64,000 bases of DNA, from the NCBI GenBank assembly GCA_025642065.1, contig JAODUP010000127.1:722501-786500 (forward strand), written 5' to 3'. Below the pieces are notes generated by a model that did not search any database, was not told the DNA's origin, and saw only the letters and a list, made by a program, of their open reading frames with translations. The position numbers and the translations under genes were made by a program. Below, piece after piece: positions 1 to 10,865 of this stretch (position 1 is its first letter; the number at the start of each line of letters is the position of its first letter). This DNA is from Paralvinella palmiformis. Taxonomy: Eukaryota; Annelida; Polychaeta; Terebellida; Alvinellidae.

Positions 1-134
1 ATATAAACAAGGACAATTGATACATCTCACAATAATACATATAAAGACTTTAAAATTATAATCTTATAATAGGATGAGAAATGGCCTTCCGGTTTAAAGG
101 CGTTATTTTCCGATTTAACAGACTGAGTCAGGGA

Positions 135-136
<2 letters not shown>

Positions 137-201
<65 letters not shown>
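137..201. repeat. (TA)n microsatellite
   Basis: Uninterrupted AT/TA dinucleotide array. The open frame across it is low-complexity Ile/Tyr and is not a gene. Confidence 0.97.
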
Positions 202-203
<2 letters not shown>

Positions 204-670
204 TTTCGAATCAATCCATTTGGGAGATGCTGATGGTAGATTCTGGCAAATTCAAGCAAGGACATGATGATTTAATATTGTATCTTATAAAGCAGTGGCT
301 GCTGAAGACAAATGCTATAAAAAGAAAGATGCTTTGATATTGGTGTCAGGAAACAAACGTCTGGAAAAAAGATTAAAAGGAGTGAAGAACAGATGACCGT
401 TGTCAGAAATATTGAATTGAAGCTGAAATTAGGGGGTGGGAAATGTGTCTCTGTGTGTGTGTGTGTGTCTGTAGGCGCGCGCGTGTAAATTACACACATG
501 CACGTACGCACCCACGCACGCACAACACACGTATATCCAGGGACTGGTGATACATTATAAATATCTCAGCATTAAACGTCGATTTTCTGGAATAAGTCCA
601 CCGATGAATCGTCCAGAGTTTGAATTCATGATTCGAGATTACCTGTGCCAGTGCCTTACTCCACACTGCT

Positions 671-729
<59 letters not shown>
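671..729. repeat. (CA)n microsatellite with adjacent (TA)n
   Basis: About 29 CA units followed after a short spacer by a second array of TA units at about 741-766. The stretch 202-670 between the two arrays holds no exon I can support. Confidence 0.97.
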
Positions 730-730
<1 letters not shown>

Positions 731-928
731 CAAACAAATATATCTATATATATATATATATATATACATCCTGGTACAAAAGCATCGTAAAAGTAAAATA
801 TAATTGTATATGCATTATTAAATACAAGAAGTTATACAAATATGCCCGTTTACCTAAAATATAACAATCACATACAAGTCCCGGAACATGTAACATCAAT
901 AAACAATCAAATGCTTTACTCTACTTAC

Positions 929-1066
929 AATTGGTCTTCTCCAAAGCCAGTCTCCAGGATTATCACAGTCCGGATTGATGGACGTGTTTCTTGAAGGAAA
1001 GTCGACATCTTCGAAAAGTTTATTTTCCTTGATGCATTTCGCTTTTATTTCCTGAAATGTCGCCAT
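929..1066 (-). CDS. Calpain-family cysteine protease, first coding exon (partial gene)
   Basis: The ATG at 1066 (context AAATATGG) opens 46 codons ending in ATT, followed by a consensus donor GTAAGT at 928-923 (phase 0). The peptide has the signature that opens the calpain catalytic domain (Peptidase_C2): a helix with QEIKAKC, then LFEDVDFP, a loop, and WLWRRP. In known calpains this lies just before the Gln/Cys active-site segment. That segment would be on later exons to the left of position 1, so no catalytic residue is visible here. The frame stays open upstream to another Met at 1183. I prefer 1066 because the family match begins there and the Kozak context is better. Calpains are Ca2+-regulated cytosolic proteases; which subfamily this belongs to cannot be told from 46 residues. 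Confidence 0.6.
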
Positions 1067-2155
1067 ATTTAACACAAAGAGCGCCTTAGTTAAATCCAGG
1101 GATACATTCCGGATCTTGACACTCGAAGAAACACTGAAGAAATATTTGCACTCAACATAATCCAGTAATATCCCATTAATCATCCCATTATTAGAAGGTT
1201 TCTGTGAATCCCATTAGATATATTGTTGTTCTGGTACAGTCCAGTCGAGCACGATTTCTGAAATAACGGGAACACCGCTAGGTGCGCGCATACACAGCCT
1301 CAGACAGACAGACAGACAGACAGACAGACACACCTGTACAGGTAAACGAACGCGGCCTTTTCTTGCGCAGTAGTCTATGTCAGCTTTCCCTTTCCCAATC
1401 GGATCCGTTGGAGATGGCTATGTTCCAGAAGGCTAACTCGCCTGTTTGCTGTGTAGTATGTTCTGGATCCGTGTATTTTGTTTAGAAGCCCGTGTGGTTG
1501 GCAAGTACTACTCGCAGTTTTGCTCAAACCGGGCCACACTATCTAACCTGGCCGCTCAGCCTCGCGTGTCGGCTCCTTCAGCGCCGTCTGGAAACATTCT
1601 TGGGATTTAGAGATTTCCGGAATTGACTCGGCAACAAACATTGGTCACATGGCGCGGAAATATATCCTCCACGCCGCTCCCGATGAAGGTCAAGGTTTTA
1701 TAGTTCGGTTCGCTTGTTGCCATGACAATAAACACAGACAATCATACGATATTTTTCCGTGTCGTAGAAGTACAATTTGACGGCATAATATAGTCACTTC
1801 TAATCCACGCCTTGTTTCAGATGAATCATGATGATTTCCGTCTTGCGGCTAAAATAATCCAGTGCCCACGTGACAGTTCCGCAGGAAGCGAATGGTTTTG
1901 TGAGAACCGTCGCTTTTGAGTCTGCCACGATATCCACTGAGCTAATTCTCAGTAAAATTACAATTATACTCCCATCTGATGAGATTCGATTAAATTTAAA
2001 AGATTAACGGTTAACGATCGAATATCAGTTACAGGTAATAATGATTCTTTCGTATCCGTAACTAGGCATGAGATCCCGAACAATGCAATAATCTCACAGC
2101 ATTCTTTCCGAGAACCACACTATTTCAGATTGGTCCTTAATGGATCCAGGTCGGT
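1067..2155. other. Region upstream of the calpain-like exon
   Basis: Would contain the promoter and 5' UTR of the minus-strand calpain-like gene. CpG dinucleotides are visibly more frequent around 1260-1700 than in flanking DNA, and a (CAGA)n run lies at 1301-1332. I see no TATA box that I would defend and no further coding exon. Confidence 0.35.
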
Positions 2156-2252
2156 TTAACCCTCTCCAGATCCGCTCCAGACCACTCATTTCAGTCAGTT
2201 GATACTGATCGGTTTTGTTGGCCTCACGATCTTCTAAATACTGTAGGGTTAA
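2156..2252. repeat. TTAA-bounded short inverted-repeat element, copy 1
   Basis: Starts TTAACCCT and ends AGGGTTAA, so the ends are inverted repeats sitting on a TTAA duplication. That is the target and terminus style of piggyBac-like MITEs. A related copy lies at 4008-4110. Sequence to the right of both copies is also related (the word ATTCAGCC, then AAAGGTTA, then CACGTG), so the element may be part of a larger dispersed repeat of about 400 bp (2156-2560 and 4008-4400). Confidence 0.5.
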
Positions 2253-3143
2253 GGGTATTATTAGCTACAGAAAAGAACTAACGGCCGCAAAAATTTATAA
2301 AAAAACTAATAATTCAGCCGTTTCAAAGGTTAAATCAAAACACGTGGCATAAATATATACGGGGTTAGCGAGGATATCAAATATTGGTTAAAGTAAACAG
2401 GTAAACAACCGAATGATAAATATGGATCAACCTACAACTTATTTGTGTGTGAATTGTGATGACTTAAAGAGAGAAAAAAACCTTAGACGATTTTATCCTG
2501 TCTAAGGATTGCGTGTAATCGGAGACAAGCCATTGACGATGCGGCCTTCGGAAGAATAGCTTTGATTTTCTTTTCCCGTACAATTTTGTGTTCACAAAGA
2601 ATCAAAATGACAAAAGGAACACAAAAATGGATATCTGGCGGTGGTTAACATTTTATTTACTTTCATTATCCTACCTGAAATATTATCTGTGAACTTATTA
2701 CTATTATTATTATTATTATTTTATTTTATTACTATTATTATTATATCAAACGTTACCCATTGTATCATCATTATACGAACTGAACTGCCATTGGCATATT
2801 TTATTGATTATCAATATGTTTATATGTTCTTTTTTTTTTGGGGGGGGGGGCTTAACGTCGGGGTTGATCCCACTTTGGGAACATTGGCTGAGCGGCAGTT
2901 GTGTTACACTACCCTGATACTATATGTAACCGTGTACACGCTACACTATGTACAACGCATAGTTCAGTGTGCTATGCTGTCGTTGTCTATCGATGTATCA
3001 CCTTGCACGTTGTAATCGAGGATATAAATCAATTACGAATACTCGTGCATATTCAGATATAATTATAATAATTGATATCTGATGATTTTCAACAACAGTT
3101 TATTTGTTATTAGTAAAATGTTACAAGCTTATCACACCAATAC

Positions 3144-3354
3144 GGGCGCCTCCGTGGTCTAGTTGGGAGAACGTTGGACCACATATCACTACCACCTGAG
3201 TTCGAATCTCGGCGTGGACGTATCTGAAAGGTGTTTCATCTTTGACTTCGCTTCATTACCCTTGGATGTCGCTCGGCCCATTTAGCCTACCATGTGCACA
3301 AAAATGGCCGTAAAACATCAAACATCATCACCATCATCATCATCATCATCATCA
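3144..3354 (+). mobile_element. SINE-A (tRNA-derived SINE), full copy
   Basis: The tRNA-like head carries a degenerate A box (TGGTCTAGTTGGGAG) and a B box (GTTCGAATCTC). A conserved body follows (TGTTTCATCTTTGACTTCG, GGTCGCTCGGCCCATTTAG) and a (CAT)n tail. It is flanked by an imperfect 13-bp target duplication, TCACACCAATACG on the left and TCACATCAATACG on the right. The 3' half does not fold back on the head, so this is not a tRNA gene. The family recurs at least a dozen times in the window. Confidence 0.9.
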
Positions 3355-3504
3355 TCACATCAATACGCAGAACGTCTATTCTTTACACACGCAGCACGTG
3401 TTTCAGTGATCGATGCCTTTGGTATGTCTCACATAGACAATAGTAACTCTATGTTATAGGGCGCATCGGTCGCTTTTCGAGAATTCAGAATGTCCGACTC
3501 ATCT

Positions 3505-3835
3505 AGTATCAGACGAATAGTCGAAAATCTGATCACATTTTCGCCGTATATTGCATTAACAACTTATAAATCAATCAATGTCGATACACTAAAACATCTG
3601 CGTGATTTCTTGTCCATCAGAAAGTCATCCCTAAATATCAGATCATCCAGTTTATATAGAATTGCAGGTACACCTGTCTGTGTCTCGATTGAAGTCGTCT
3701 GCTGATGATGATTGTCTATTTATTATAGCCGCCTCCACTTTGAAGAATAGATTGTTGGAAGAGATAAAAGATGAGTCATCTCGACAAGTGTAAAGCCTCT
3801 TAAAAACCTCATTTGTCATGTTTTTTTTGTGTCCC
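3505..3835 (+). pseudogene. CR1/L2-type LINE reverse-transcriptase C-terminus, decayed
   Basis: The broken frame contains TTYKSIN, then LRDFLSIRKSSLNIRSSS, then after stops and a frameshift AASTLKN and SLLKTSF. This is the order of motifs after the palm domain in CR1/L2 LINE reverse transcriptases. Other decayed fragments of the same LINE type lie at 7337-7765, 60090-60305 and 62607-63460. It is not a functional gene. Confidence 0.7.
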
Positions 3836-4007
3836 CTCCCCCCAGGATAAATAACATCCATTTTTCAGCATTTCGTTTTTAGTTATATATCCTTATTATT
3901 CGGATTATTAACATTATTGTCTGTAATCGAATGGAAAAACCAGAAACGACGTGATAATCGGATTGCGTTGTTTCGCGGAAATGGAAAAAGTGATTTATTA
4001 AGTTGGA

Positions 4008-4110
4008 TTAACCCTTTCCACATCCATCGAAAGTGACTCGTTTCCGAATTCGTTGTCGGCGATAGCCGGGTTCTCTCGGCTAAATAATCTCGTAAAAGCT
4101 ACAGGGTTAA
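4008..4110. repeat. TTAA-bounded short inverted-repeat element, copy 2
   Basis: TTAACCCT at the left and AGGGTTAA at the right, 103 bp in all. Related to 2156-2252, and its right flank is also related to that copy's right flank. Confidence 0.5.
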
Positions 4111-4427
4111 AGGTAATATAATAGATAACGAAGCAAGCCATAATAATATTTTGTTTTAAACATTCAGCCAATCTAAAGGTTATAGATAAACACGTGACGC
4201 ACAGCGATAGTAAGGATGTGTTATAATGATCTATTAATTGTGGACGTAGTAAATATGTTAACGGGATTTTTTTCTGACAGTTATTTGTAAGCTAATTGAG
4301 CCTGAAACATTCCAGCAGGTTATTTTATCGTGTATTTAGCCAGCAATGTCATTGTACAGTCGGAGATAGACCACTAACAGTTGATGAGCACTCATAGATA
4401 ACGAGGGAGAGATATCCCATGTCCGTG

Positions 4428-4612
4428 GGCGCCTCCGTGATTTAACTGGTAGCCCGTACGACCATATATCACTACCACCTGAGTTCGAATCACGGCGTGG
4501 GCATATCTGAAGGGTGTTTCATCTTTGACTTCGCTTCATTACCTTTGGAGGTCGCTCGCCCCATTTAGCCTACGATGTGCACAAAAGTGGCCGTAAAACA
4601 TTAATCATCACA
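4428..4612 (+). mobile_element. SINE-A copy
   Basis: Begins GGCGCCTCCGTG and has the B box GTTCGAATCAC, followed by the conserved body up to GGCCGTAAAACATTAATCAT. Confidence 0.88.
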
Positions 4613-4930
4613 ACCTCATTGTTCCGACAACCGATAATTACGATAGCCCGATGTTCCAACAAACCGACCTTTTCTAACTGATGTTTTCCAATGTCACTTT
4701 TTAGTCTTCTGCGATAACACCCGACCGGCTACTATCTATCTAGTCGTAAGCTATGTGACACCGACATGTTGGCATCTGTCACGTTGACAACCGTGTGACA
4801 TCAATCGGCAGTAGAACGGGTTTTTAAATCTATCCAGAACTGTCTCCAGTATCGGATAAAAATGAAGATCTACAAAGAAACAGTTTGGTAATTAGAGTAT
4901 GTGTCTCTGAGTGTCCAAATATCGATCCAA

Positions 4931-4961
4931 CGGGCTACCAGTTATACCACGGAGGCGCCCC
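4931..4961 (-). mobile_element. SINE-A head fragment
   Basis: Reverse complement of the SINE-A start (GGGGCGCCTCCGTGGTATAA). Only the first ~30 bp are present. Confidence 0.6.
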
Positions 4962-5307
4962 AAACAATGAGGTGGTCTTAAGTAACCAATTACCATTGAC
5001 TCCAAAGAAGGTTCGTGAAGGCTTTCAGATGTTCCAAGAACCAATTATTTAAGTTCTTTTCGCTGTTATTTTGGAAAACTGTCAGTTTGCTCGGAGAAAA
5101 AACAACAAATATGATCCATTATCATTATTTTATTATCATTTGGGGGTGGGGGAGGGGGGGGGGAGTTTCACAGATGTCATCAAATGATGAAAGCAATTAG
5201 TAACCCAAACAAAAGGTTATATAATGTTGATTCGGAAGATAAATTGTAGGTTTCTTTTATGAATGAGTCAGATTTGGCGTTCTAATATCTAGTTCGATAT
5301 ACCTAGG

Positions 5308-5470
5308 TGGTCTAGCGGCAGCGTGTTGGACCACAGATCACTACCACCGGTGTTCAAATCCCGGCGTGGGCATATTTGAAGGTTGTTTCGTCTTTCACTT
5401 CGCCTTTGGAGGTCGCTCGGCCCATTTAGCCTATCATGTACACAAAAGTGGCCGTAAAACATCAATCATC
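5308..5470 (+). mobile_element. SINE-A copy, 5'-truncated
   Basis: Starts inside the A box (TGGTCTAGCGGCAGCGTG), so the usual GGCGCCTCCG is missing. Flanked by a short duplication, ATATACCTAGG on the left and CTATACCTAGG on the right, consistent with target-primed insertion of a truncated copy. The body has an internal deletion just before GGTCGCTCGG. Confidence 0.85.
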
Positions 5471-5652
5471 AGCTATACCTAGGTTATGAATATTTGTCTA
5501 TTATTACCAAACTAACCATTCAATCGACCAAGTTACGAAATATTTATCCAGAATTCTTTGGTTTGAAACTTGTTGCTAGTATTAGGAAGCTGGAGGCTTC
5601 CCACTTAGCTGTAAAATATTGCCGTCTTACGGTCACCTTAATACAGATAGAT

Positions 5653-5740
5653 GGGCTAAATGGTCCCAGCGATCTCCAAACGTAATGAGGCGAAGTGAAA
5701 GATGAAACACCCTTCTGACATAGCTGGGCCAAGGTTGGAA
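5653..5740 (-). mobile_element. SINE-A body fragment
   Basis: Reverse-complement matches to the SINE-A body: GGCTAAATGG, GCGATCTCCAAACGTAATGA and GATGAAACACCCTT. The tRNA head is diverged. Confidence 0.65.
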
Positions 5741-5975
5741 CCTAAGTATTGTAATTCCGTGGACTCGACCCCCCCCCCCACACACACAGCTGTAAAGGAG
5801 ACTCGGTGTGATACATAGTTAACGCCCGAGAAAAATAATTCTCATTCAAGACTCTGTGTGTTGTGTACTCTTGTGGCTGTTGAAGAATTGCAGAATGTCA
5901 ACATCGCTCGGGATAACAATGCTAAAAGGCTCGTAGAAGAGATACTTGTGACAAAACATAATATGGGGTTATTGT

Positions 5976-5977
<2 letters not shown>

Positions 5978-6018
<41 letters not shown>
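5978..6018. repeat. (TA)n microsatellite
   Basis: Pure AT dinucleotide array; open frames across it on both strands are artefacts. Confidence 0.97.
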
Positions 6019-6021
<3 letters not shown>

Positions 6022-6310
6022 CACGTATATACCACGTCTATTGTTATCTCGCATTACAAGCGGATCATGTTAGTTATCTACATGTGGTATTTGTTAAAAC
6101 GATCATCATAAAATATGTAAGAAAAACTATTTGCATATATTGGCCAAACTACAATAATCTAATAGTACGGAGTATCTCTAAAGTAAGAAAATAGAACAAT
6201 ATTAACGCAAGAGACAGAAAAAATAATAACCAGCATGTATTGGTTTCTAATTTATGATATACAACTTTCATACAATGCAATTACTAAATAACCCGAGCTC
6301 GCTTCTTAAT

Positions 6311-6680
6311 AGTGAGCTCCGGTCGCCTAGTGGTTAAGCACCCGGCACTTGGTGCCAAGGGTCACAGGTTCGATCCCAACAAGAGGTAGAAACTTTTCTA
6401 GAGATTAATTTCTCCGGCTCACCACATCACGGGTGGGTGCCCACGTAAATGACGCTGCCGTCTCCACCGAATTGCTAAAAATAAAGGGGGGCGTTGTTGG
6501 CCCCCTGGAGACGTAAAACACTCTGGCAGTGACAACCCTCAGGGTATTTCGGCTCCATCTTTCCGTACCGCTCCCCTGTGAGTGGTAGGGGAGGAGGTTT
6601 CTCAATCACTGTAATATAGAGGCTGTGTTGAATAAACGACAGTCTGAGGATTCTCCCCGAAAAACAAAGCAAAGCTAGCA
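6311..6680 (+). mobile_element. SINE-B (second tRNA-derived SINE family), full copy
   Basis: The tRNA-like head has a Leu/Ser-tRNA look: A box CGCCTAGTGGTTAAGC, extra arm around CACTTGGTGCC, B box GGTTCGATCCC. A long body follows (TAATTTCTCCGGCTCACCAC, GCTGCCGTCTCCAC, GGGTATTTCGGCTCCATC). It ends near GATTCTCCCCGAAAAACAAA. Other copies are at 32282-32600, 50307-50672 and a deleted one at 46003-46112. Confidence 0.88.
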
Positions 6681-6699
6681 ATCGCTTATTAAACAAACC

Positions 6700-7330
6700 T
6701 TTGTGTAATGTTGACTACATTCTAATGGATCTATTGATTAATATATCTATCGGCTAATTTCTTTTGGTAATTGATTAAAGCAGACAGTACAAAGAATATA
6801 ACAGTTATGTTACTTAAAATACAGAATATTAAATTAAATAGTAACATGTGTGTTTGCTTGCTTGTGCGTGCGTGCGTCATACATTATATATATTTTATGC
6901 CAGTGCAAGCACACATATTTCAATAAAATAATGTTGTTTGTGTTATAGCACTGTTATGGTTAATTACTGAAAAAAGAAGATAGCACATTTAAATAAGACT
7001 GATATATTAATGCCCCATTCGTCCAGAAATGTATGTGAGCTGTCAAACTTCTAGACACGAGTGAACCTTCTCTCAGTATTTAGCCAGTATAATGATCGTT
7101 GGTATACAATTGTTTCCAGCTGCTCCATAATCGATTCAATATCAATATATCAATATAAATGGCACGTAAGATATAATTTTGAATGACGGAAGCAACTCAT
7201 TCATATTTAGCAAGTATCATCTTCGGCAAATAGAATAAGAAAATAAATGTTAAAATATGACCAGGTCACATCAATTCTTAAAGGTTATCTGGCAATAAAA
7301 AATAGTTTATATTGTTTAGTTTATTGTGAG
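6700..7330. other. AT-rich intergenic DNA
   Basis: I see no exon, RNA gene or repeat family member here apart from short TA-rich runs. Confidence 0.5.
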
Positions 7331-7336
7331 TTAATA

Positions 7337-7765
7337 ATAATAATAATAATGCATATTTAATAAAGCGCCCTTACTAGCAGGAGCCATTTAAAGGCGGTAT
7401 GCAAATAATATGTAATATAATAATACCCTAATTAATATGTCTGTAAAAACCATGTAATGATTTAAAAGATAATAATTATTTATCTGTGAAAGCGACCTTA
7501 ATAGGTGTGTTTTTAGAAGAGATTTAAAATTTTCAAGAGACGACGCATTTCTAATATATGCCAGTAACCTATTACACAAAGTGAGGACTGCAACACTAAA
7601 TACACAATCACCATATGACTTGAGCCGAGATACTGGCACCTGCAATAGTATCTGACTGGATGACCCGAGTTTTCTGGATGACTTTCTAATGGACACCAGT
7701 TCACAAAGTATTACGGTGCCCTATCATTAATAGATTTATAAGTTATTAATAAAATCTTGAAATGG
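7337..7765 (-). pseudogene. CR1/L2-type LINE 3' end, decayed
   Basis: Read on the minus strand: ILLITYKSINDRAP, then after a frameshift SIRKSSRKLGSSSQ, SRLKSYGDCVFSVA, LENFKSLLKTHLLRS. This is the canonical C-terminus of CR1/L2 LINE reverse transcriptase. The 3' UTR follows and ends in the minus-strand word GGGCGCTTTATTAAATATGC, then an (ATT)n tail at about 7337-7351. The same tail occurs on SINE-D (27085-27400, 53755-53950). Confidence 0.78.
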
Positions 7766-7769
7766 ATAA

Positions 7770-8220
7770 GCTAGGTAGCCAATGTAGTTTTTTTTAAAGA
7801 ATTGTGGTTATATTATCATACTTCCGAGTATTTATCATTCATGAATTGTTGAGTTATTATTTGTCAATTATTTTAATACACTATCCAATGTGCGAAAGTA
7901 ATTATTATAAGGGTTTAATATGCCCAGCAATATTAGAAATGACAATCGATTTCAAAGTGGTTCTATTGTATAATTATTTAAGCCGAAATATAAAATAAGT
8001 ACAGAGTTTAAGGAGTTTATAGATAAAATGTATGTTTTTTTAAATATTATTAACTAATAGGATACCAGATGTTTCTCCGGAAATAAAACTCTCAATTGGT
8101 GACTACTTAGTTGAAAGAAAAATACCCTAAAACTACATGATAATTGTACAAAAATATATTCTTTCAAACACAACATTTATATTCTTTGTAAAATCAAATT
8201 CTGGCAAAATTTAGACAAAC
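7770..8220. other. AT-rich intergenic DNA
   Basis: Nothing recognisable. The small open frame at 7804-7998 is AT-driven, hydrophobic and without family features. Confidence 0.4.
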
Positions 8221-8225
8221 AATTC

Positions 8226-8654
8226 TCAACTAAAGGCTTCATGATTTGTTTTTCCACTTGGAACATTCACATAAGGGCTGTTTGGGAATCCAACACGTGA
8301 ACATCCAACATGAAGCTGTCCAGGAGGAAGCAGGGCCCTTCCAACTACAGTTAGAGTACAGTTACTTTCAACATTTGATCTTGTTTTTTTATGGACATGG
8401 CGAAGCGTGGGCGTATGGAAAATTGGAGTCCCTTGAACTGGAAATGAATTTAACTTCTCCCTTGTTACATCCAGAAAATATTGCGCTTGAATAACGTATG
8501 ACGTATGCATCTTAACAGCCAGTCTCGTCCCATTGCGCAGGCGTGATAGATGCAACTTATGAAAGAGTATGGTCAGTATTCCTACATTTAAACTGAGATA
8601 ATGAATGCGGTGATAGTCTTGAAGATTTAGAAACTCTGTTGGATAGTTGACCAC
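8226..8654 (-). pseudogene. Helitron-type PIF1-like helicase C-terminal fragment
   Basis: A 142-codon frame with the C-terminal order of Helitron/PIF1-like helicases: NYPTEFLNLQDY, RLRNGTRLAV, then GQLHVGCSRVG and a final SGKTNHEAF. Intact relatives have a 'MTINKSQGQ' motif (helicase motif V region) before GQLY. Here that stretch is replaced by divergent sequence, so the protein is dead. The upstream Rep and helicase core domains are absent. Helitrons are rolling-circle DNA transposons; I could not place the 3' terminal hairpin. Confidence 0.65.
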
Positions 8655-9159
8655 TTGATTCTGACCAGAAACTATGCCAGTTGATTTATATCAGTGAACA
8701 TTACCAGGTAACTGCTGAAAAGGTTGTGTGTCATTGCTGTGAGTTCAAAGTTGGAACTAAGAAACAATGATTAATGCGGCTACAGTGGCCCGTTTATTTA
8801 ATGCTGGTACATGTTCCGTTTCTTTAATAATAATTCAGCGACACGCAGCTTCCATACAAGTTGAAGCCTATCTGGCAATTTTGGCAGCCGTGTTTTCCTT
8901 CTGCGACTTCAAATGATCTCAGTGTGAAATTGAACGTGCTCAAGACATTCACCATCAAATGTTACCCTTACTGAACCTCCTTGGACATTTCTAGAGTACT
9001 CCAAATTTATTTGCATCGAAAATAGTCAATCAAATAAATAAAGAAATAGACAGACAAACAACAAAACAAACACACATTTAAAAAGTGTAATAATTATATT
9101 TCCTAAGTGTTATAAATTTATTGTTTAGCAGCAGGATTATGCTTATTGTTTTGCCTTCG

Positions 9160-9200
<41 letters not shown>

Positions 9201-9203
<3 letters not shown>

Positions 9204-9770
9204 TGCTCCCTCGTTTATTGTCACCCCTATATATTGCCAATCCCACCTATCGCCAACATTTTCTTCAGAACGGATTTCCTACCATGCTAATTCCCTCCAT
9301 AAACCGCCCCCCACTCCCTCGGATACCGCCACATCATTTAGTCCCCAAAGCAATAATTTTCCCTCATATATCACCAAAACAAAGGCATTTTACGCGTGGG
9401 TTTATCAATCTCAACAACTTGCAAACGGAATACTTAATCCTATTTTCCGTTGTTCTACATGTAATTTAGTCATTATACGTGTATATCATGTTTGTAATTC
9501 TTTTTCTTGTTTTTAAATGTAATGTTTCTTCCCAATATGTACAAAAGTTTACTCTGTATTTTCGCCACTTTGTGGAGGCATAAATAAAATGTTGATGACA
9601 CAATCATAAATATAAGGACAACAACAGGCATTTAAATGTTGTGGCGGAATACCCCCCCCCCCTTATTTTGGCGGATTGTTTCCCCATTCACCACCCCCAT
9701 ATAATGCCACCCCTTTATAATGCCAACTTTTATAAAATCCCCAAGTTGGCATTATATCGAGGGAGCACTG
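9201..9770. mobile_element. Pogo/Tigger-type MITE (CAGTGCTCCCTCG ends) inside a (TA)n array
   Basis: Left end CAGTGCTCCCTCG; right end is its exact inverted repeat, CGAGGGAGCACTG. Both ends are flanked by TA, with a (TA)n array at 9159-9200 on the left and 9771-9795 on the right. Subterminal words such as TATAATGCCA recur. No transposase domain is visible, so it is non-autonomous. TA duplication and CAGT termini fit the pogo/Tigger branch of Tc1-mariner. Confidence 0.8.
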
Positions 9771-9806
<36 letters not shown>

Positions 9807-10047
9807 CGTGTGTCTTTATGTATGTGTTTTTATGTAATCCTCCTTCTTAAATTATTTGTTATACTTATATATATGTTTTTCATAAGGAATGTCTTCAATG
9901 TAAGCCTACGTGTTTTTGATATTTTTCAGTCAAGTGTTTTACATTGTACTAGAGAATTATGTGAAGACGTATATACTACTATTACATCTCCTCCTCCTAC
10001 TACTACTACCTTTTTCAAATTTAATAATAACTCAAAATTTTGTGAGG

Positions 10048-10175
10048 GACATCTCCGTGACCTAACTAGTAGCGCGGTTGACTACACATCGGTTCAAATC
10101 TCGGTCGGGATATGTTTCAAGGATGTTTCATCTTTCACTTCGCCTCACTATCTTTGGTATTTTCTCGGTCAATGT
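10048..10175 (+). mobile_element. SINE-A-like copy, diverged
   Basis: CATCTCCGTGACCTAACTAG at the head, B box GGTTCAAATCTCGG, body word TGTTTCATCTTTCACTTCGC. A similar sub-lineage copy is at 35576-35695 (CATCTCCGTGTCCTAACCAG), which suggests a distinct subfamily. Confidence 0.7.
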
Positions 10176-10636
10176 AGCCTAACGAGGCCATACATATCAA
10201 TATCGTCAAATTTGTCACCACTAAATTATAGATTATCATTTAAATGTTGTTCTGGGAACATTTATTTTAACTTGACTCATATACAATTGTACATTTAGTG
10301 GTTCAGCTTGCCCTACTTTTTATAGAACGTGACTCATTTTAAATCCATATTTGTTTATAGCTGCATTTATGGCAATCATATTTTGAGCATACTATGTTGA
10401 GCTGGTTGTATTATCTACCTGCGGCAGATTGTGCTAACATTAAGCACATACGGGGACCGTATCAGTACGATGTACTTTACTTAAAGGAATAATAAAACAG
10501 CAAAGACACACACACACACACACACAACATGTTATCGCTCACGAATCAATGTATCTCCATTAAGTATCTGAATCTAATGTGGTTTAAATATGTTAGCATG
10601 AATAAGTGTGTTTTCTTTTTTTAACCTCGATCTTTG

Positions 10637-10865
10637 CCGCACCTGAAATATGTGGAGTGTCTTCTGGAGCTCGGCCTTGGTCGTATCTGAAACAGGTGGA
10701 GTGTCTTCTGGATCTCAGTCTTCGTCGCATCTTAAACATGCGTACGAATGGCCAATCGCAAGAGGAACGACCAGATGAAACATCCGACAGACACAGGTAG
10801 CATCGGGATTCTAACCCAGACCTTGTGGTCCGCGACGTAGTTCGCTACCGACTACCCCACAAGTT
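10637..10865 (-). mobile_element. SINE-E (tRNA-derived) with internal tandem duplication
   Basis: On the minus strand, a head near 10865 has an A-box-like GGTAGTCGGTAGCGAA and a B box GGTTAGAATCCCG, then the body word TGTCGGATGTTTCATC. The distal part (10637-10735) carries a unit of about 46 bp repeated just over twice, each with GTGGAGTGTCTTCTGGA. A related fragment is at 11100-11250. Confidence 0.55.

Noticed and set aside
3144..3220. tRNA gene calls at SINE heads (also 6311, 11254, 11378, 50307, 58191)
   Set aside because: A and B boxes are present, but the sequence after the B box does not pair with the start to form an acceptor stem, and each head continues into a conserved SINE body.
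8246..8494. 82-codon plus-strand frame
   Set aside because: Antisense shadow of the Helitron-type helicase fragment.
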